A stretch of 64,000 nt of DNA from Varroa destructor (lineage: Eukaryota; Arthropoda; Arachnida; Mesostigmata; Varroidae), in the NCBI RefSeq assembly GCF_002443255.2, contig NW_019211454.1, forward strand, positions 1,625,936 through 1,689,935, written 5' to 3'. The position numbers and the translations under genes are program-made. The notes under the pieces are model-generated. The model ran no database searches, was not told the origin of the DNA, and saw only the letters and a list, made by a program, of their open reading frames with translations. Within the stretch, counting starts at the first letter, position 1; the number at the start of each line of letters is the position of its first letter. This document shows, in pieces, positions 24,570 through 37,687 of this stretch.

Positions 24570-27500
24570 TGAAACGCTGATTCCGGCAACAAATTGGCTG
24601 AGCATTGACTAGAAGGAAGGAGCGCTTAATAATCACCTACTGTCTACTTTTAGCCGTATACGTGTATCTATTAATTGATGATCATATTACGATGTCTTCA
24701 CCATTACAATATGTTTAGTCAAAAGCAGACGAAAAGGTATCAGTGAATGAACGCTGCTATAGCTAAGAAAACCCTGTATGGGCAGTGACGTGGAGCACCT
24801 ATTAGCGCAAAGGGAGAGCTCTAATGGATCTTCGACATTGGCACATCCATGAATAAAATACTTTGAATTTAGGAAAGCCTACTTGAACTATTGTTTTCGC
24901 AGGAATATCGTCCGCTGAATCTAACTTTTTTAACGAAATGGCACTTCATATTCATTAGTACATTGGCCTGTTTAACGGAATAAACTTCTATTTAATTACT
25001 AGTTTATCAACCAAGATCAACCGACCTCAAAAGGTGCCTCGTTGTCTCAGCCACTGAAGTGCTATCAGACAAACAAAACAAATGCCTATTGCTATGAAGA
25101 TCAGTACTGTAGAGCTGTCACCGTTGTTTCTTTTTTATTACATTTAATCTAGTATCGGATGGTCCAGTGATGCCAATCTCGGTGCTCACGGACCTTAGCC
25201 GTCGATAATCAACAACCACCCACATTGTCAAACACTACATGAAGGATTTTACTGTTTTTTTTTTTTGGCTTACCAAAGTTGGACGTCCACCTGGCCCGAA
25301 ATTCAACATTCTTCATGCATAGTTGTGTGTTGTATGTATGTATGTATGTATCATCCATCACTTTGTATGAAGCAATCTTCGTCTTGGGAATCGTGGGAGC
25401 AGCCCTACCCGACTATTAGGGTTCTATCCGTTTCGTATCCATTATATGTGCGTATGTCAATGGTTATTGCAAATAAATGCATTTACACATGTATTGCATA
25501 ACAATCTAATTAATGCTCGCTATATTTTCAGTCATATACGAAGTACGTCCCTTTTATTAGTCCCCGTAAGTCAGTAAGTATTGCGTATTTCATCAGTCAA
25601 GCAAGTAAGATAAAAGTCTGAGGCTAAAGCACCATCCTACGGATCATGTACGTTCTAGTCCTCTCGGATGTTATTTTTTCTCAGAGCTTTCCTGTGCGAA
25701 AAGCCAAAGCTCGCAGTTTCTCAAATTTACCCAAGGGAAAATCATCATCAGGTCCTGATCTTAAAGTGGCACAACAAAACACAGCATAAATTCACCATCA
25801 ATACTTCAGACCTGCATAAATAGCTACAGGATATAGGTATCGAAATCAATACAGCGTAAGTTAGTGTAACTAAATGTGCAGAGTTCTACAACTGACCGCT
25901 GCTGCCCCTAAGTATTGCTTCAGCCGCGTGCCTCGCACCATGGAACGAAGTGTGTCTCCGCATAGCTTTAAGCGTAACCACTTCACGTGTTTTGAAATTT
26001 AGTTGGCAATTTATTATTGCGGCACTATCAAGGGGATATATGTGGGTATGCAATATTATATATGCAGACTATTCATTAGCTTATCGTTAGCACTTGTCAG
26101 CGCATTTGCTGCAGATGCTGGTTTATTACAGGGCCTGTTCCGCACGTGCGCCTTGTACAAGGCGGACCAGCTTTTGCCTCATACGCCTTCGTTTTTGAAG
26201 TAGAAAAGTAGCTCCGATCAAGCCGTTCTGGATAAGCAACAACTTAAAAAATTCTCTATCTCTTGACAGCGTCTTTAGCTCGGACCCGATGGTTCCGGAA
26301 AGGTCCTTGTTTTTGCCAAGTTGAAATTAACTGAAGTGTGTATTGCTAGGCCTCCCGGACAGCGTTCCGATTACATACTCAAATGCTTTACCTACTTCCT
26401 ATTTCCTCTATAGGTAAAACCTAAGATTGATGGTTCGTTTAATGGTGATATCATTTTTTTTTAGTCGTTTTAAAAGCAAGCATTGTGTGACCGAAGCAGG
26501 AAGCTGTTTCTCGAAATGAACAAGTTTTCTCATAAAAATCGTGTTATTCTCTGGTTTATCTGTTCGTTTACGATAAAGGCTCGCACGTGTCGCTTATCAC
26601 ATTGCACAATGGATTACAGAAAGGTTAGGTCAAGCTCTTGTAATTTCAAGCGACCATGTTTTTTGCCCTGGTATAAGTTTATCCAGGCTATGGACCAATT
26701 CGATGATATGGAAATTGTAATAACTAATAATAACGTCAATAAGGATGTTGCCTGCATAAACATGTTATTGACAACAACGGACTGTACCGGTCATTCAAGG
26801 ACTTACCAGTTAATTACATTATTATTAATAAATGCATATAAACGTACGCCCTAAATATAAACAAGTTAAACATGCTTCAGTAGTGTATCCGTGAACACAC
26901 GTCTAATAGACAAATACAGAATACAATACCAGAATTCCGTCTTAAATCAAACAAGTTCACTTTGCTCCTACGAGCCACTTTTCGCGTCACATAGTCATAG
27001 ATTAAAGGTGTTTTCTTCTAGCTGTTTGAGCGTATATTTGGCAATATAGATACATCCTGCTGCACCGTATCAATAGTTGAGGTCAGCCGCGAATCAATTG
27101 CTAGATATAAATATACTTTAGCTAAACATCGTAGCCATTGTGGTGTCTGTATTATTTGGGCATAGCTACACATCCTCGTACTAGGTTCGCACGTCCTGCG
27201 GTAGTAGGTCAAGTGACTCGTAACTTTGCGCCTACCGCTAGGCACAAAACGAGCACAAACGTACGTTCGTTCCTACCGTTTTAAAGCACCACTGCAACGG
27301 AGGCTAGTTCTATGATTTCATGAGTCTGATCAGTGTTTACATGTTTCGAACTGTGCGCTTAGACGGTCATATATCGACGCAGAAACGGCAGTAATGCTAA
27401 TAAGGCATATTTGGCAGAGCACTACAAACAATTACACGTTTGGCTTAGCAGAAGATAGTCGATAAACCATATAAGCAAAGACTAACGATAACCACATTCA

Positions 27501-29900
27501 ACTAACACATAACTAAACATTGAGATAGAACGGCAAAGCACAGCTATAACTGGCAGAAACAGCGGTAATTCCCATTTGGCATTCGTATGGCATACAATAA
27601 ACAGACCCTTCTCTATTGCTGTTTTGGGGAGGGTAGCGCTTTAAGAAGAACTCTGGTTAGTTAGCCATTCAGGTTAGTGAGACGCCGAAACATACTGGGG
27701 CCGTTTGTCCTGCGGTCCGACGTAATATTGACCGCTCGTTCAAACGTGCCTTGGCATTGTTAAGGGCACCATAAAGTCTCAGAACTGTCTGTTAAAGCCA
27801 TAAACGCATTTTCCTTCATCGCGTCAAGAACTCGCAGATTTACTGAAAGACATTTCCATACTTAGAACGCTCAGTAATTTCATAACCGCCGTAGTGTTCT
27901 TAAACTCTATTCGAGCACTCGTGAACGAATACAAAGGCTCACATAACTAGTACATGTTTGTGCACTGCAGATTCCGAGCACGGGAAGTGTCCTTGTACAT
28001 TAAAATATTAATTTTGAGAAGGCATTTAAGAAGACTAGATACAATCACTCGACTCACTTCTTCGATTCTTCCTTCCGCTCTAACTTCCGCTCTTCGATTT
28101 TCGAAATACCGAATTGCACCATCATTCATGCAGAAGTAGCTCTTTGTTAAAATTCATTCAATAAATAATGCAGTTTTGGGGAAGAACAAGGAGTTATGAT
28201 CTGCAGATAATCATAAAAATCTCGTTTAGTCTAACCCTCGTGACGAACATCTCGAATACAAGAGATAGAGATTCGCTTGGCTGTTCATTGCACGCACCAC
28301 AGATTTCCCTGAGAAGAACTTGGAAAACACGGGAAGTGATGATAAGGCTCACATAGAATGACATATCGATGACGAATATCATTGCATCGTCTATTTACAC
28401 CTTAGGCAAGACTGTTCTATTGAATTAATGGAAAAATACATATATATCCTTACTTGCAGTCGAGGAAAAACAAATTGTAACGCGCATGCTGCCTTTAACC
28501 TGATTAGGAGTAAATATTAAGTGTTGCATATTTCTGGGTGTATGGGAGCGTCACCAGTCTGCTGTGTGCGATTCGAACATAAGTTCCAAAAACTCAGATG
28601 CTAAAATGCCGTACTGGAGCTGGCATCTTTCCGAATAGGAATTGAATCATCTCAGTGTATCACTGTTCTCGATAAGAACAAACAAATAGAAGGATAATGG
28701 CAAATGTCCGATGGAGGCAATACGACAGCAGTAGCAACAGCTGCAGCAGCGGAGACAATAGCAGCAATTAATGGATGAAACAACGCTGCAAAAGATGCAG
28801 CCGTAGCGACAACAATAGAATAGCCAAGAGTTCACTACGATCAGCTGAGGTTAGCTGGGGTTCTGGATATGAGGCAGGGCAGAGTCCGTTCTTGCCTTCA
28901 TTCGCCTCGGTGCTGGCCCGTCCGTTGCCCTTCAGCGTTGCAGCAGATGAATAATTTCAAGCGAAGAATCGCCATGACAAACATAGAGGCACTTTGAAAC
29001 GAGGATGCAGCTGCTGCCGCTGCAGACTCTGTACCTGTCACTCCTGGCGTCGGTGTTGCATGAAGCAGTATCTAGGGGGACAGGCGTTTACAGGACGTAG
29101 TTTAGTTCCGACGTCATTGCGGCCACCGACACAGACCCTCTTATTGCTCACACCTCCACTTTGACCTTGCTTCACCTTGTTGCGAGGGGGGGAGGGGATG
29201 TAGTTTACTCACAAGATATACAACCACGAGCTGCTCCATGTATTTGCAGCTGTGTCTGTGAGTGCGTTTGCGTGTTTCTCGCCTCCTCTATGGGTCGCCT
29301 ATGGCAATAGTCTAAAACAATAGCAAAGCTTTGCGTCATTATATCGCCGTCCCCATGTCATCGCACTGACATATGTTTTGACGTATTTCCTTACCTCGTT
29401 GTCCTAAACGAACATTTCTATCAACCGATGAATTTAGCTATTGTACTGCTTCCTGCGACTAGTATCAGTCTAGTAGGATGCACTTGGTCCGCTACAAAAC
29501 GCCGCGCTTTTCGCCGGCGTCGTTTTGCAACGACGGCCGAGTTGAGAGGACGAAAAAAGAACGCGCTGCTGCATGAAACGAAGAACCTTCTTTTTCTATT
29601 TTAATCATCCTCATTCTTCGTTCCCTATCTGTCTTCAATTGCCACCAGAAGAACTAACGGTCGAAATTTCTCCTCTTCGACTTTGGACGAAAACCTAAGC
29701 CACCGCCGTTGCCAGGCAAAGAAAGACGAAGGAAAAAAGGTCATTCGGAGGTTCCTGGCAAACCCTTTATTGGTAGGCTGCCGGGCAGACTTGCCCATTG
29801 CTCCTGCTACTATTGCCTCGAATTCGAGATCTCGCTTCTTCCAGGCCATGTTCTGCCTGTTTCTGAAGTTGTTTCTATTGGGCTTGTACTGCGGACGGCG
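24570..29900. other. Unassigned region
   Basis: No supported gene. 24,900-28,600 is mostly AT-rich with short frames; the longest is 123 codons at 26,483-26,854 plus, without a domain. 28,640-29,230 is GC-balanced and rich in CAG/GCA words around 28,720-28,770. 29,460-29,560 contains an imperfect CAAAACG...CGTTTTG inverted repeat around a GC-rich core. Confidence 0.35.
25255..25266. repeat. T12 run and nearby TGTA repeat
   Basis: Twelve T bases in a row. A five-unit TGTA repeat follows at about 25,331-25,352. Confidence 0.85.
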
Positions 29901-29941
29901 CAAAAATAGACGACCTTGTTCCTATTTTCTATTTTTGACAG

Positions 29942-30127
29942 GGGTACAAGCAAGAGAAGATACTATTAACATCTACGGATGGCGCCACCTGTTGTCCGAC
30001 CTGGAGCCGTACAGCTATCGGAGCGCTAGCTGGTTATCAGAGACATGTGTGTGCAAGTATTGAAGCTGCTAGAATAAATATCACCGTGTATGTGAGTGCG
30101 TCTGTGCGGGCTTGTGAGTCTCTATAA
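29942..30127 (+). CDS. Possible terminal exon
   Basis: A good acceptor (CCTATTTTCTATTTTTGACAG ending at 29,941 in sequence order, AG at 29,940-29,941) is followed by two open frames. The frame beginning exactly at 29,942 has 61 codons to a TAA at 30,125 and contains a Cys-Cys pair and an Ala/Val-rich end. The alternative frame runs 40 codons to a TGA at 30,061 and is followed by AATAAA near 30,073, which would fit a short 3' UTR. I cannot choose between them and recognise no domain in either. The pyrimidine tract and poly(A) signal are the support. Confidence 0.25.
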   Translation, partial: GYKQEKILLTSTDGATCCPTWSRTAIGALAGYQRHVCASIEAARINITVYVSASVRACESL

Positions 30128-30474
30128 AGCTGGCAACTGCGTTTAGCTGTGTTATTTTTAAGCAGCGAATGCTCGTACGAGCGGTGGCGGCTCTCGTCTG
30201 CGGGCAACATGAACAGCCAAATAGCGCGACCTTCTAGAATCTGCCGAAGAGAGGTATGATAGTCTTCATAACAGTGGGTTGACGTATTTCCAGGCTGTAT
30301 ACATGGATGGGCAACTAGAAAAGGGAAAACCGAGGGCTTCATCTGCGAAAGCCTGTGGTACATAGGAAGTCCCTCTGTTGGAATTTCACCGAGTTACTTT
30401 CATCTTTCATATGCTTTCGCTATTATGCTTCAGATAAATATGTACACGAAAAGCCTTTTCTCTCAGCTTTTCTC

Positions 30475-30510
30475 AAAAGGTGCAACTTATATAAATAAGT
30501 TGCATCTTTT
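30475..30510. repeat. Inverted repeat, 16-bp arms with one mismatch, ATAA spacer
   Basis: The left arm (30,475-30,490) and right arm (30,495-30,510) pair over 16 positions with one G-T position. The inner ten pairs (TGCAACTTAT against ATAAGTTGCA) are perfect. The spacer is ATAA. It sits eight bases before a second hairpin with the same spacer. Confidence 0.92.
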
Positions 30511-30517
30511 CCATATA

Positions 30518-30537
30518 TATTCCATATAAATGGAATA
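30518..30537. repeat. Inverted repeat, 8-bp arms, ATAA spacer
   Basis: TATTCCAT and ATGGAATA flank ATAA. It is the downstream member of a twin-hairpin pair. Confidence 0.9.
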
Positions 30538-30539
30538 CA

Positions 30540-33098
30540 AATATCTATCGTATCGCATGGAAGCATACATAAGTATATAATACGTAGGATGCCAACTCTG
30601 TGCGATATGACAGCCGCCATTTTGCGTTCGAAATACGGCCAAACGTGACGATGGCCCAGACATATAATAATAACAAAACATTTTACATGGTCTGCCTGGA
30701 TCGTATCGTTATGAGTGGTTCGAAGCATTGTTCACACACGTACCCAGCATAGCCAAACGCAAACCCCGCGTATGCGGACGTGCCGTGCAAACGACCATTT
30801 CACGATTGAACAATGACAGGTTGGTCTTGGCTAACCTAGCTGTACCTACACTTCCTCTCGTAGCCGCTGGCAGGCCCACCAGCAGTTACGATGCGATTTA
30901 ACACAGAGCGACTTACCAAAATGATCTCAACTATTTGTATGTTGTAAAAGCGTCAAAGGTGTTGTGCAAAAATCGTTTCGCGGCCATAAGTGGCAGTAAT
31001 AAAAGCCTGCAGGTTGCTATACCAACATACTCCTGCAAAATCTACAACACGAAGTGGCCGGCACCTGATGGTCTAGGTTTTAATGGCTTTAAGAATGTCT
31101 ACGCGACCACCGTTGGGCATGTCACTATACTATATAGAATGGCGTATCGTAAAGTGCACGCCACGGCAGTTGTTGGTCGAATTATTCAATAGACGCGCGT
31201 ATGAGTGTACGTATCTGTCGAGTGCATCGCTCAACCGAAATAACAGTAAATCACCCTGATCTAAATCAGCGCCTAGGTGCTAACTGCTCGGAGGCTGTTG
31301 GTGTCATTGACGTCATTCCAGTGAACATCGGAAATGCGCCAGATATGCTGTCCATATGTGCAACAAGAAAATGTCTCGATCGGGCCGGCGAATGAACGGT
31401 CGGTCGTTGAAGACGACGTTACAGGGTAGTCTCAAATCTAGCATTTGCTCCACCTGTTTGTGCCAGCAAGGCAAAGTAGGACTGACAAAGGAGGGGAGAA
31501 GCAAACCTCTGTTGATGCTGTGCCGTTATGTGCTGCCACAGCTACCATGGTAGTATACGAAGGCGAAATTTGAATATCCAAGATGTTCAACTAGTAACTA
31601 GCACGCTCGCGTCACGCACTCATTGGCGAAAACAAACAGGCCAGTCAGTTCATTGCGCTCAAGCTCTGTTTTTTGCCTCTTGCTCCAACTTTCAGAGTGG
31701 CAAGGTAGCGCTGTTCTGGCTCTTCTATTCTGTTTTTGTCCAAATCCATGACTCCCTCATTCTATTTCAGTGTTAAGGTCTCAAGTGTGGTGAAGTGGGC
31801 TACCTCTTTTTTGAAAGTCTCGCAGTACTTTGCTAATAGTGGTGCTGCTGCTGCCACGGCCCCCAGTCAGCCAACAGACTACCCACTCCCCAGACATCCC
31901 TAACCCACAGGGCGGCTTCTTGGAAAAAGAGCCGCTACTATAGCAGCAATGACAGCAACGACGACTGTGGAGGCTTTCTTTTCAGCTGAAGAAGACAGCA
32001 GTAGGAGAATTTATACGGACAGGCCAGAAGGCTAAAAGGAGAACTAGAAGAGGCTTCTAAACTGAGATGTAAAGTGAGCTTTCGCTTAGGTTTCGGGTGA
32101 AAGAAGTAGAATGGGAGAACGTGGTCCAGACCGTGCAAAAAAAAAGGAGAAAAGGTTTTTCACAGGTTACTCACAAACAGTCAGTGCAGCTTGCAGCTAC
32201 ACACACACATTAGCACACGAGTAGTTTGTTCTCGAAACGAACAGGCGCACAGGTACCAAAGAAAGAAGTCCCATGATTTACACGTAACATAGCTGCCAGG
32301 AGGGCCAACCCGGCATTACCTCCTCCTATTATGCCACTGCCTGCAATGTCTCATACAATTACAGAGTCAGACTAGCCCATATCAATCATATCACTTTCGC
32401 CTGCCTTCACTCTGTTCTGTTCATACGTTTCGAGTAAGAAGCAGCTTTCAACAAGAAAGTCGACTCCTTTCTCTGCCCTACCTACAGACAATATTCCGCA
32501 CTCCTTTTGAAGCTGGTGCTAGATGCTGCTTCTGCACTCACAAAAGCAGCCTCTTTGATGACACTGCTTTTGCTGTACCGCTGCGGGACCTGGCTGACGA
32601 AGGGTGTTTTACGAAAAGAACGAGAAACCAAGAAAGTTCTTAAAAAAGAGAGAGCGATAGAAAGATCCTCTTCATTTATCTGGCTTAGGGCCACATCCAC
32701 AAGCTGCTGACAACCATCCAACTATCCGGCTACTACTGCCACACTGGTGAATCACTTTATGCCTCGCTACCTGAGACGCTTGCTTCGTTCTTACAGCCTG
32801 CACCTCGGCAAGTTGGCTTAACCGCCGTTTGCCTTAAGTACCACGTTGTCTTGCTTCCAGGCGAACAGAGGTTTCGGGTGCTACTTCCGGTGCCCTTGCA
32901 GATTCCACCATTGTTGCCATTTTGAACTACATAGCTCATTCGCTCTCGAACAAGCTTATCTCGCAGCTCGCACATACATATGGAAATAGTCACAAACTGA
33001 GTGAATTAAACACCTGCATAGAAGCTGTCACGATCTGCTTCTCGTAGTGTTTAGGCGTGTGCCTAACGCGCTGGCGGACACTAGTAGAAGTCATGCGC

Positions 33099-33152
<54 letters not shown>

Positions 33153-35400
33153 TATCTAAACCCTCGAAACATGCTTTCCCTTTGAAAACTCTTACGACAT
33201 TCTTTCTTGTAATTGAAATAGGCATGCCAGAATACCCCGAATGGTATTTTGCCGATCGAAATGTGATCTTGCCAGCGGTACATGAAAGCCAATAAAAGCA
33301 AAGTCTCTAAAAATTTGAAATCTAAGCTGAACCCATTTTGTATAACATGATACTAAGCAAAAAAATGACAACCTATAAACGACCATAAAGCTAAAGTACA
33401 ACCAATTAATGGAAGCAATTTGTTTAGTATTAAACCTTGCGGCCAAAACGCGTGCTCATTCATTGACAACAAACTCGTTTAAAAGTAAATAATAAATTTG
33501 CTTCTGAGCGTTCGTTGATGGGCGGCAGCATGTGCGTGATGGCGTGCAGAATAACCATAATCACTACTACTGGTGTCGCTAGTTACGTGCAAATTTTATA
33601 CATGTTAATGTAGAAGACTTTGGCTATCAGGTAAGACGCAGCAGTGGAATTTCCTCAGTCTTTTTTTTATAGACGACCTTAGCAACGGCCCCAAACTATG
33701 GCGACGCCCAGTCCTCTGGTCATAGTGTTGGCAGCATCATCAGGCACGTATTACATAGACAAAAGCGCCATGTTCGTTCGCTTATCTACCAGAGAAGACG
33801 GCTTTGATGACCGACAATGATTTGGCAAGTAGCCGGTTTCTACAAATCGGACAGTGACGAAATAAACAAGGCTAGAGGGCATTTAGCTTTCACATCACAG
33901 CTATCGACAACGCTATGGACGATCTGACTCGCCGACAAAACCATCCTGCACCTGATATAACATAACCATTTAATATTCCAAGCCTCTTAGACATCAGAAA
34001 GGTGTTTGGTTCTCAACCTGCCCCTCATCAGCTGAAGCATCCCGTGGGAGAAAATATCGCCACAGACAAAGTTAAAGTCGTATAATATGCACAACAGCGA
34101 AGTGAAATGCCTTGCTTGCGAATTCTGTAAGTCCAACACGTGCCTTCAATCCATCAGAAACGTGTCCGTGTGCTTTTGTGGTCCTGCCTTTTCAGAACAC
34201 TAAGGAATAGACGGATCTGTTTAAAAGCCCTGTGCTGTCTGAGTGTCCTTGTGAGTGCATCAAGCGATTTAAGCCCACTCAAAACGTGGGCTTGAGAGCT
34301 CTACTGTCTGATAATGCATAAACACATTTAAACGAGAGATTTCGTAGGCGCGAAATGAATCCACTGACTATCTTCGAAAACAACGTACATAGCAGAGAAG
34401 CTGGGCTTAGCTTATCGGTCGTTGCGTCTCTACGGCTTTGCCGTATTATGAGTCCTACGAGACTCAGCCATAAGAATTCGATGCTGTTCGATTTTTCGTT
34501 CACTAAAAACGGTAGATGACGATACTCAAGCAGCGTGTCATTTCCAGAATAGGGGCGATGGGTTGTTTGGCTCCCGACGTCCGAGGCTCAAAAAAAGGTG
34601 GTGTGCATATCTAGCCTGTGCGTGTACTCCTTTCCCTGGCTCTTTCATCACTTCTGACTGTCATTTGGTTTCTCTTCTACCTTGTCCTTCTGAACAAAAC
34701 ATTCGTGCGCAATTATATCCGCCGCCATAGTTAAGAGGGCGCGTCCTATTACTAGAGCCAATTGGCCTTGCCTCTTCAGCTGCTCTCAGTTAACGAGCGT
34801 ATGCCATATAGATGCATAACCGTATGTCAACGAGGTGCCACGGCGGTGTTGAGCTACGCCTGCCGTCCCCCGGTATGGCGGTATAGCATAGCAAAAAAGA
34901 ATTGACGAAATAAATAAATTTTCCACAAAATTTCCAGATAAAATCCAGTTCTAGATAAAATAATATTTGTGCAAGAGCTTATCACTATTTCACTTACGCG
35001 GCCCACCGACTTGTGTAATTTATCGGAACTGTTATCGATTTGTTTAAATGTCTTCGCCAAGAGTCAATTCTGTGGTGTCTCATAGCCACGTACCGATTTC
35101 GGCTTCATGAAGCAGATTACCTAATGATAGTTGCGAGATATGCACGTAAACCGATGGAGATCAACATACCAGCGTGCCGAAAGCATTTTTGCTCATGTAA
35201 CAAAAATTAGTGTATTTTCTCAGACTACATTTGCAGTTATTTTTGTATGGCTCGATAATAGTACAAACATATCCAGCAAGGGAGCTGCTACATTTGCGTT
35301 TTTTCTTTGTTTAGCCCGGTTAACCTAAATTAGAGAGGGAAAAACAGGAAAAAAATTTGTATTTCTGCCCTAAATAAAAAAAACATTTTCGATTACGAAG
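30540..35400. other. Unassigned region
   Basis: No supported gene. Frames at 30,935-31,192 (85 codons, plus), 32,482-32,721 (79, minus) and 33,192-33,446 (84, minus) have no domain. 34,174-34,260 contains a strong acceptor (CCTGCCTTTTCAG near 34,196) and a GTGAGT donor-like word near 34,250, with only a short frame between them. 34,270-34,292 holds an AAGCCCAC/GTGGGCTT hairpin with a seven-base loop. Confidence 0.3.
33111..33149. repeat. (AT)19 microsatellite
   Basis: Thirty-nine alternating A and T bases, preceded by an interrupted ATATATATATAC segment from 33,099. Confidence 0.97.
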
Positions 35401-35415
35401 GAATCGACTAGCTAA

Positions 35416-35646
35416 CGTCGAACTCCGACAGTGCAAGACGAAACGTCTTCGGTCGCGGAAGTAAGCGGAAATCGAAACGTGAGTCCTCTAAAAAGTTCTG
35501 AATCGTTAGCGAAGAGCGATGAACGAGTATCAGGAGTGTGCTGCAAAAGGATCTCATCAGAATCCTTTTGCACTGCTTCGAAGCTTAAAATGGCCAATCT
35601 ACTCGATGGCTCGTTTATGTTTTTATTGTACCAACTAAATGAGTAA
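35416..35646 (+). CDS. Ser-rich hydrophilic frame, possible exon
   Basis: A frame is open from just after a TAA (35,413-35,415) to the TAA at 35,644, with an ATG at 35,431. The peptide is rich in Ser, Glu, Val and Lys, with a Cys-Cys pair near its middle and a short hydrophobic tail (F-M-F-L-L-Y). Two donor-like words (GAA-GTAAGC near 35,460 and AAC-GTGAGT near 35,480) lie inside it, so if coding it might be cut short by splicing. It stands in an AT-rich neighbourhood with a different base composition, which makes it stand out. No family recognised. It contains an 11-bp inverted repeat (35,542-35,572). Confidence 0.22.
   Translation, partial: RRTPTVQDETSSVAEVSGNRNVSPLKSSESLAKSDERVSGVCCKRISSESFCTASKLKMANLLDGSFMFLLYQLNE
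35542..35572. repeat. Inverted repeat, 11-bp perfect arms, 9-nt loop
   Basis: TGCAAAAGGAT (35,542-35,552) pairs perfectly with ATCCTTTTGCA (35,562-35,572). Confidence 0.92.
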
Positions 35647-36513
35647 CCAGCTGTATTATCGATAATACCCGACTTTTGTCCATTTGTTTAGAGCGATTTA
35701 TGTTGTATGCCAGACCGGATAAAAACGCACCGCAAGCACGACACCCAACTGGTCTATTTCGTCGTGCGCCAGCGTGCGTGTCTATTATAACAAATGGAGG
35801 TGTATCATACTAACTTCATGTTAGAACCGACATTTTAACAAATAGACTAATACTTTCGACACGTACAAGGCACGACATGTTTAAATGCTTGCTTGACAAT
35901 TAATGTTAAAACTTATTTTTGGAACAGACAATTAGAATACGCTAAGTTTTTAGCTTTAGTTTTTTAAAGAGCCACTGTGTTGAGCTGCAATTGTTAGAAA
36001 ACAGTCAACGCTAATCAGTAGTTAACCATACTACCGTATGCAGCCGTCCCTAAGACTCGCATTATTTTGCAAGCTGGCAGCCGCGGCTTTCCATGTACAG
36101 CCATGAACATCGATTGTTTCCAATCCCTTGACGATTTTCATTAATAGACGGCTACTATTTGAACTGTCTTTTGCCCTTAGGGCGTCACCTATTGGGATCA
36201 TTCCTCTCCCTTAGGAGGTAATCCAAGCAATTCGTACGTATAGTCTTGCTTTTTTCTATGGCCAATGTATCGTCAACAATCTAGTAGATAGAAATAGTAC
36301 GATTGATGATAATAAAACGGGTAGCTTAATTAGATGCTTTCAAAAATGCCACGAAATTGAGTTCCTTTTAGCAAGAACGATGAACTATCATAACGGATCA
36401 GAGCGTTGATATTTTAATACTCCTATTGGCTTTTGATGTTGATGTGCTCGACGAGTCACCGTGCTGCGGATAATCTATCTTGTATAGTCCGGCAGAAACA
36501 TCTTCGGTGATGA

Positions 36514-36534
36514 CAGCAGCAGCAGCAGCAGCAG
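36514..36534. repeat. (CAG)7 microsatellite
   Basis: Seven perfect CAG units. I see no supported frame using it. Confidence 0.95.
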
Positions 36535-37374
36535 CAAGAATACTATGGATGAGAAAGAGCTCTCGAACAGCCCGGCTTACTTAGCACGGGTCAACGACGG
36601 AAGGCACTGTGTGTAAAACAACTAAGCGAAGCACATAGGCCAGAGGCCGGCGACCTACGGCTCTCAGTGCTAGCCGCCCGCCTTTTGTCAGTCGATATCA
36701 GAAGAATCAGAAGACTGATTGGAAGGCGCTAAAAAGGATCGGCGGGGACGAAGAGATTTATGCGAATGGTGATGAGAGAAGGAAGGCACTCGCGTATGAT
36801 CAAAGGCTAGGGTAACCAGCCGCTTTAAAAAAGCAAGTTCGGGGCCAACGGCACAAGTAGAAGTGGCAGCGAGAACCCAAGATTATCGTGTCGCGTTGAA
36901 ACGGACCGCTCTCTTTTCGCGACTTTGTTCAGCTATTTTTTATTTTTTTCTCTTGGTCGTCCTCACACTTCTCCTCTTCTTTTTCTCTCGTTTTATTTCA
37001 ACTTTCTACGTTACCCCTTTTTCTCTCCCTTGTTCCTCACTTCAGGTATCTTCATTTTCTTTGCTTTTTTTCACGTACGGGCTCTGCGGAAAGTGGACGG
37101 CAGAGGACCAGAAAGCCAGCAGAAATAGACGATCTTAGCGGTGCTAGCGGCAGCGGCAACCGAGTTTAAAAGCACCGCGAAGGCCGGTCGAAACAAGGCA
37201 CAGAAGGGTTCTACCTGCCTTCACTAAGCAAGAGGCAGATGCAATTTGATGGAAGTGTCATTAAGGCTTCTATGGCCTCCTATTGGCCGGCCAGTAGGTT
37301 AGATAGGCTTAGCGTAAGGCATCTCTTGCTAAAGCTTAATAATACGCCAACTAGCGCTGGGAAAAGCAATAGCA

Positions 37375-37391
37375 CCCCCCCCCCCCCCCCC
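37375..37391. repeat. C17 homopolymer
   Basis: Seventeen C bases in a row. A second run of 12 C follows about 300 bases later. Confidence 0.9.
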
Positions 37392-37675
37392 GCCATCGAA
37401 GAATTGCTAGACAGCGGCTCTAAAGGCGGCTGATGCATTGCGACTTGGCCTTCGGGCACTTTCAGGGGCTTCGTGCGTCTAGCAGCCTAAGTTAAAGCCC
37501 CTTAAAGCTTTCTACAGCTTCGCTTAACGTTCCCGCAGGCAGGGCTACACGTGTCAAAATCTAGTAGGTGGCAACGGTTAAAGAAAATCGCCATATCAGT
37601 TGTGTTTATACTCGTTCATACATTTTTCCTATTTGCAAAGATACGGGATCATAAAATATCAAACGCCTTTTCACT

Positions 37676-37687
37676 CCCCCCCCCCCC
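37676..37687. repeat. C12 homopolymer
   Basis: Twelve C bases in a row. Confidence 0.9.
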
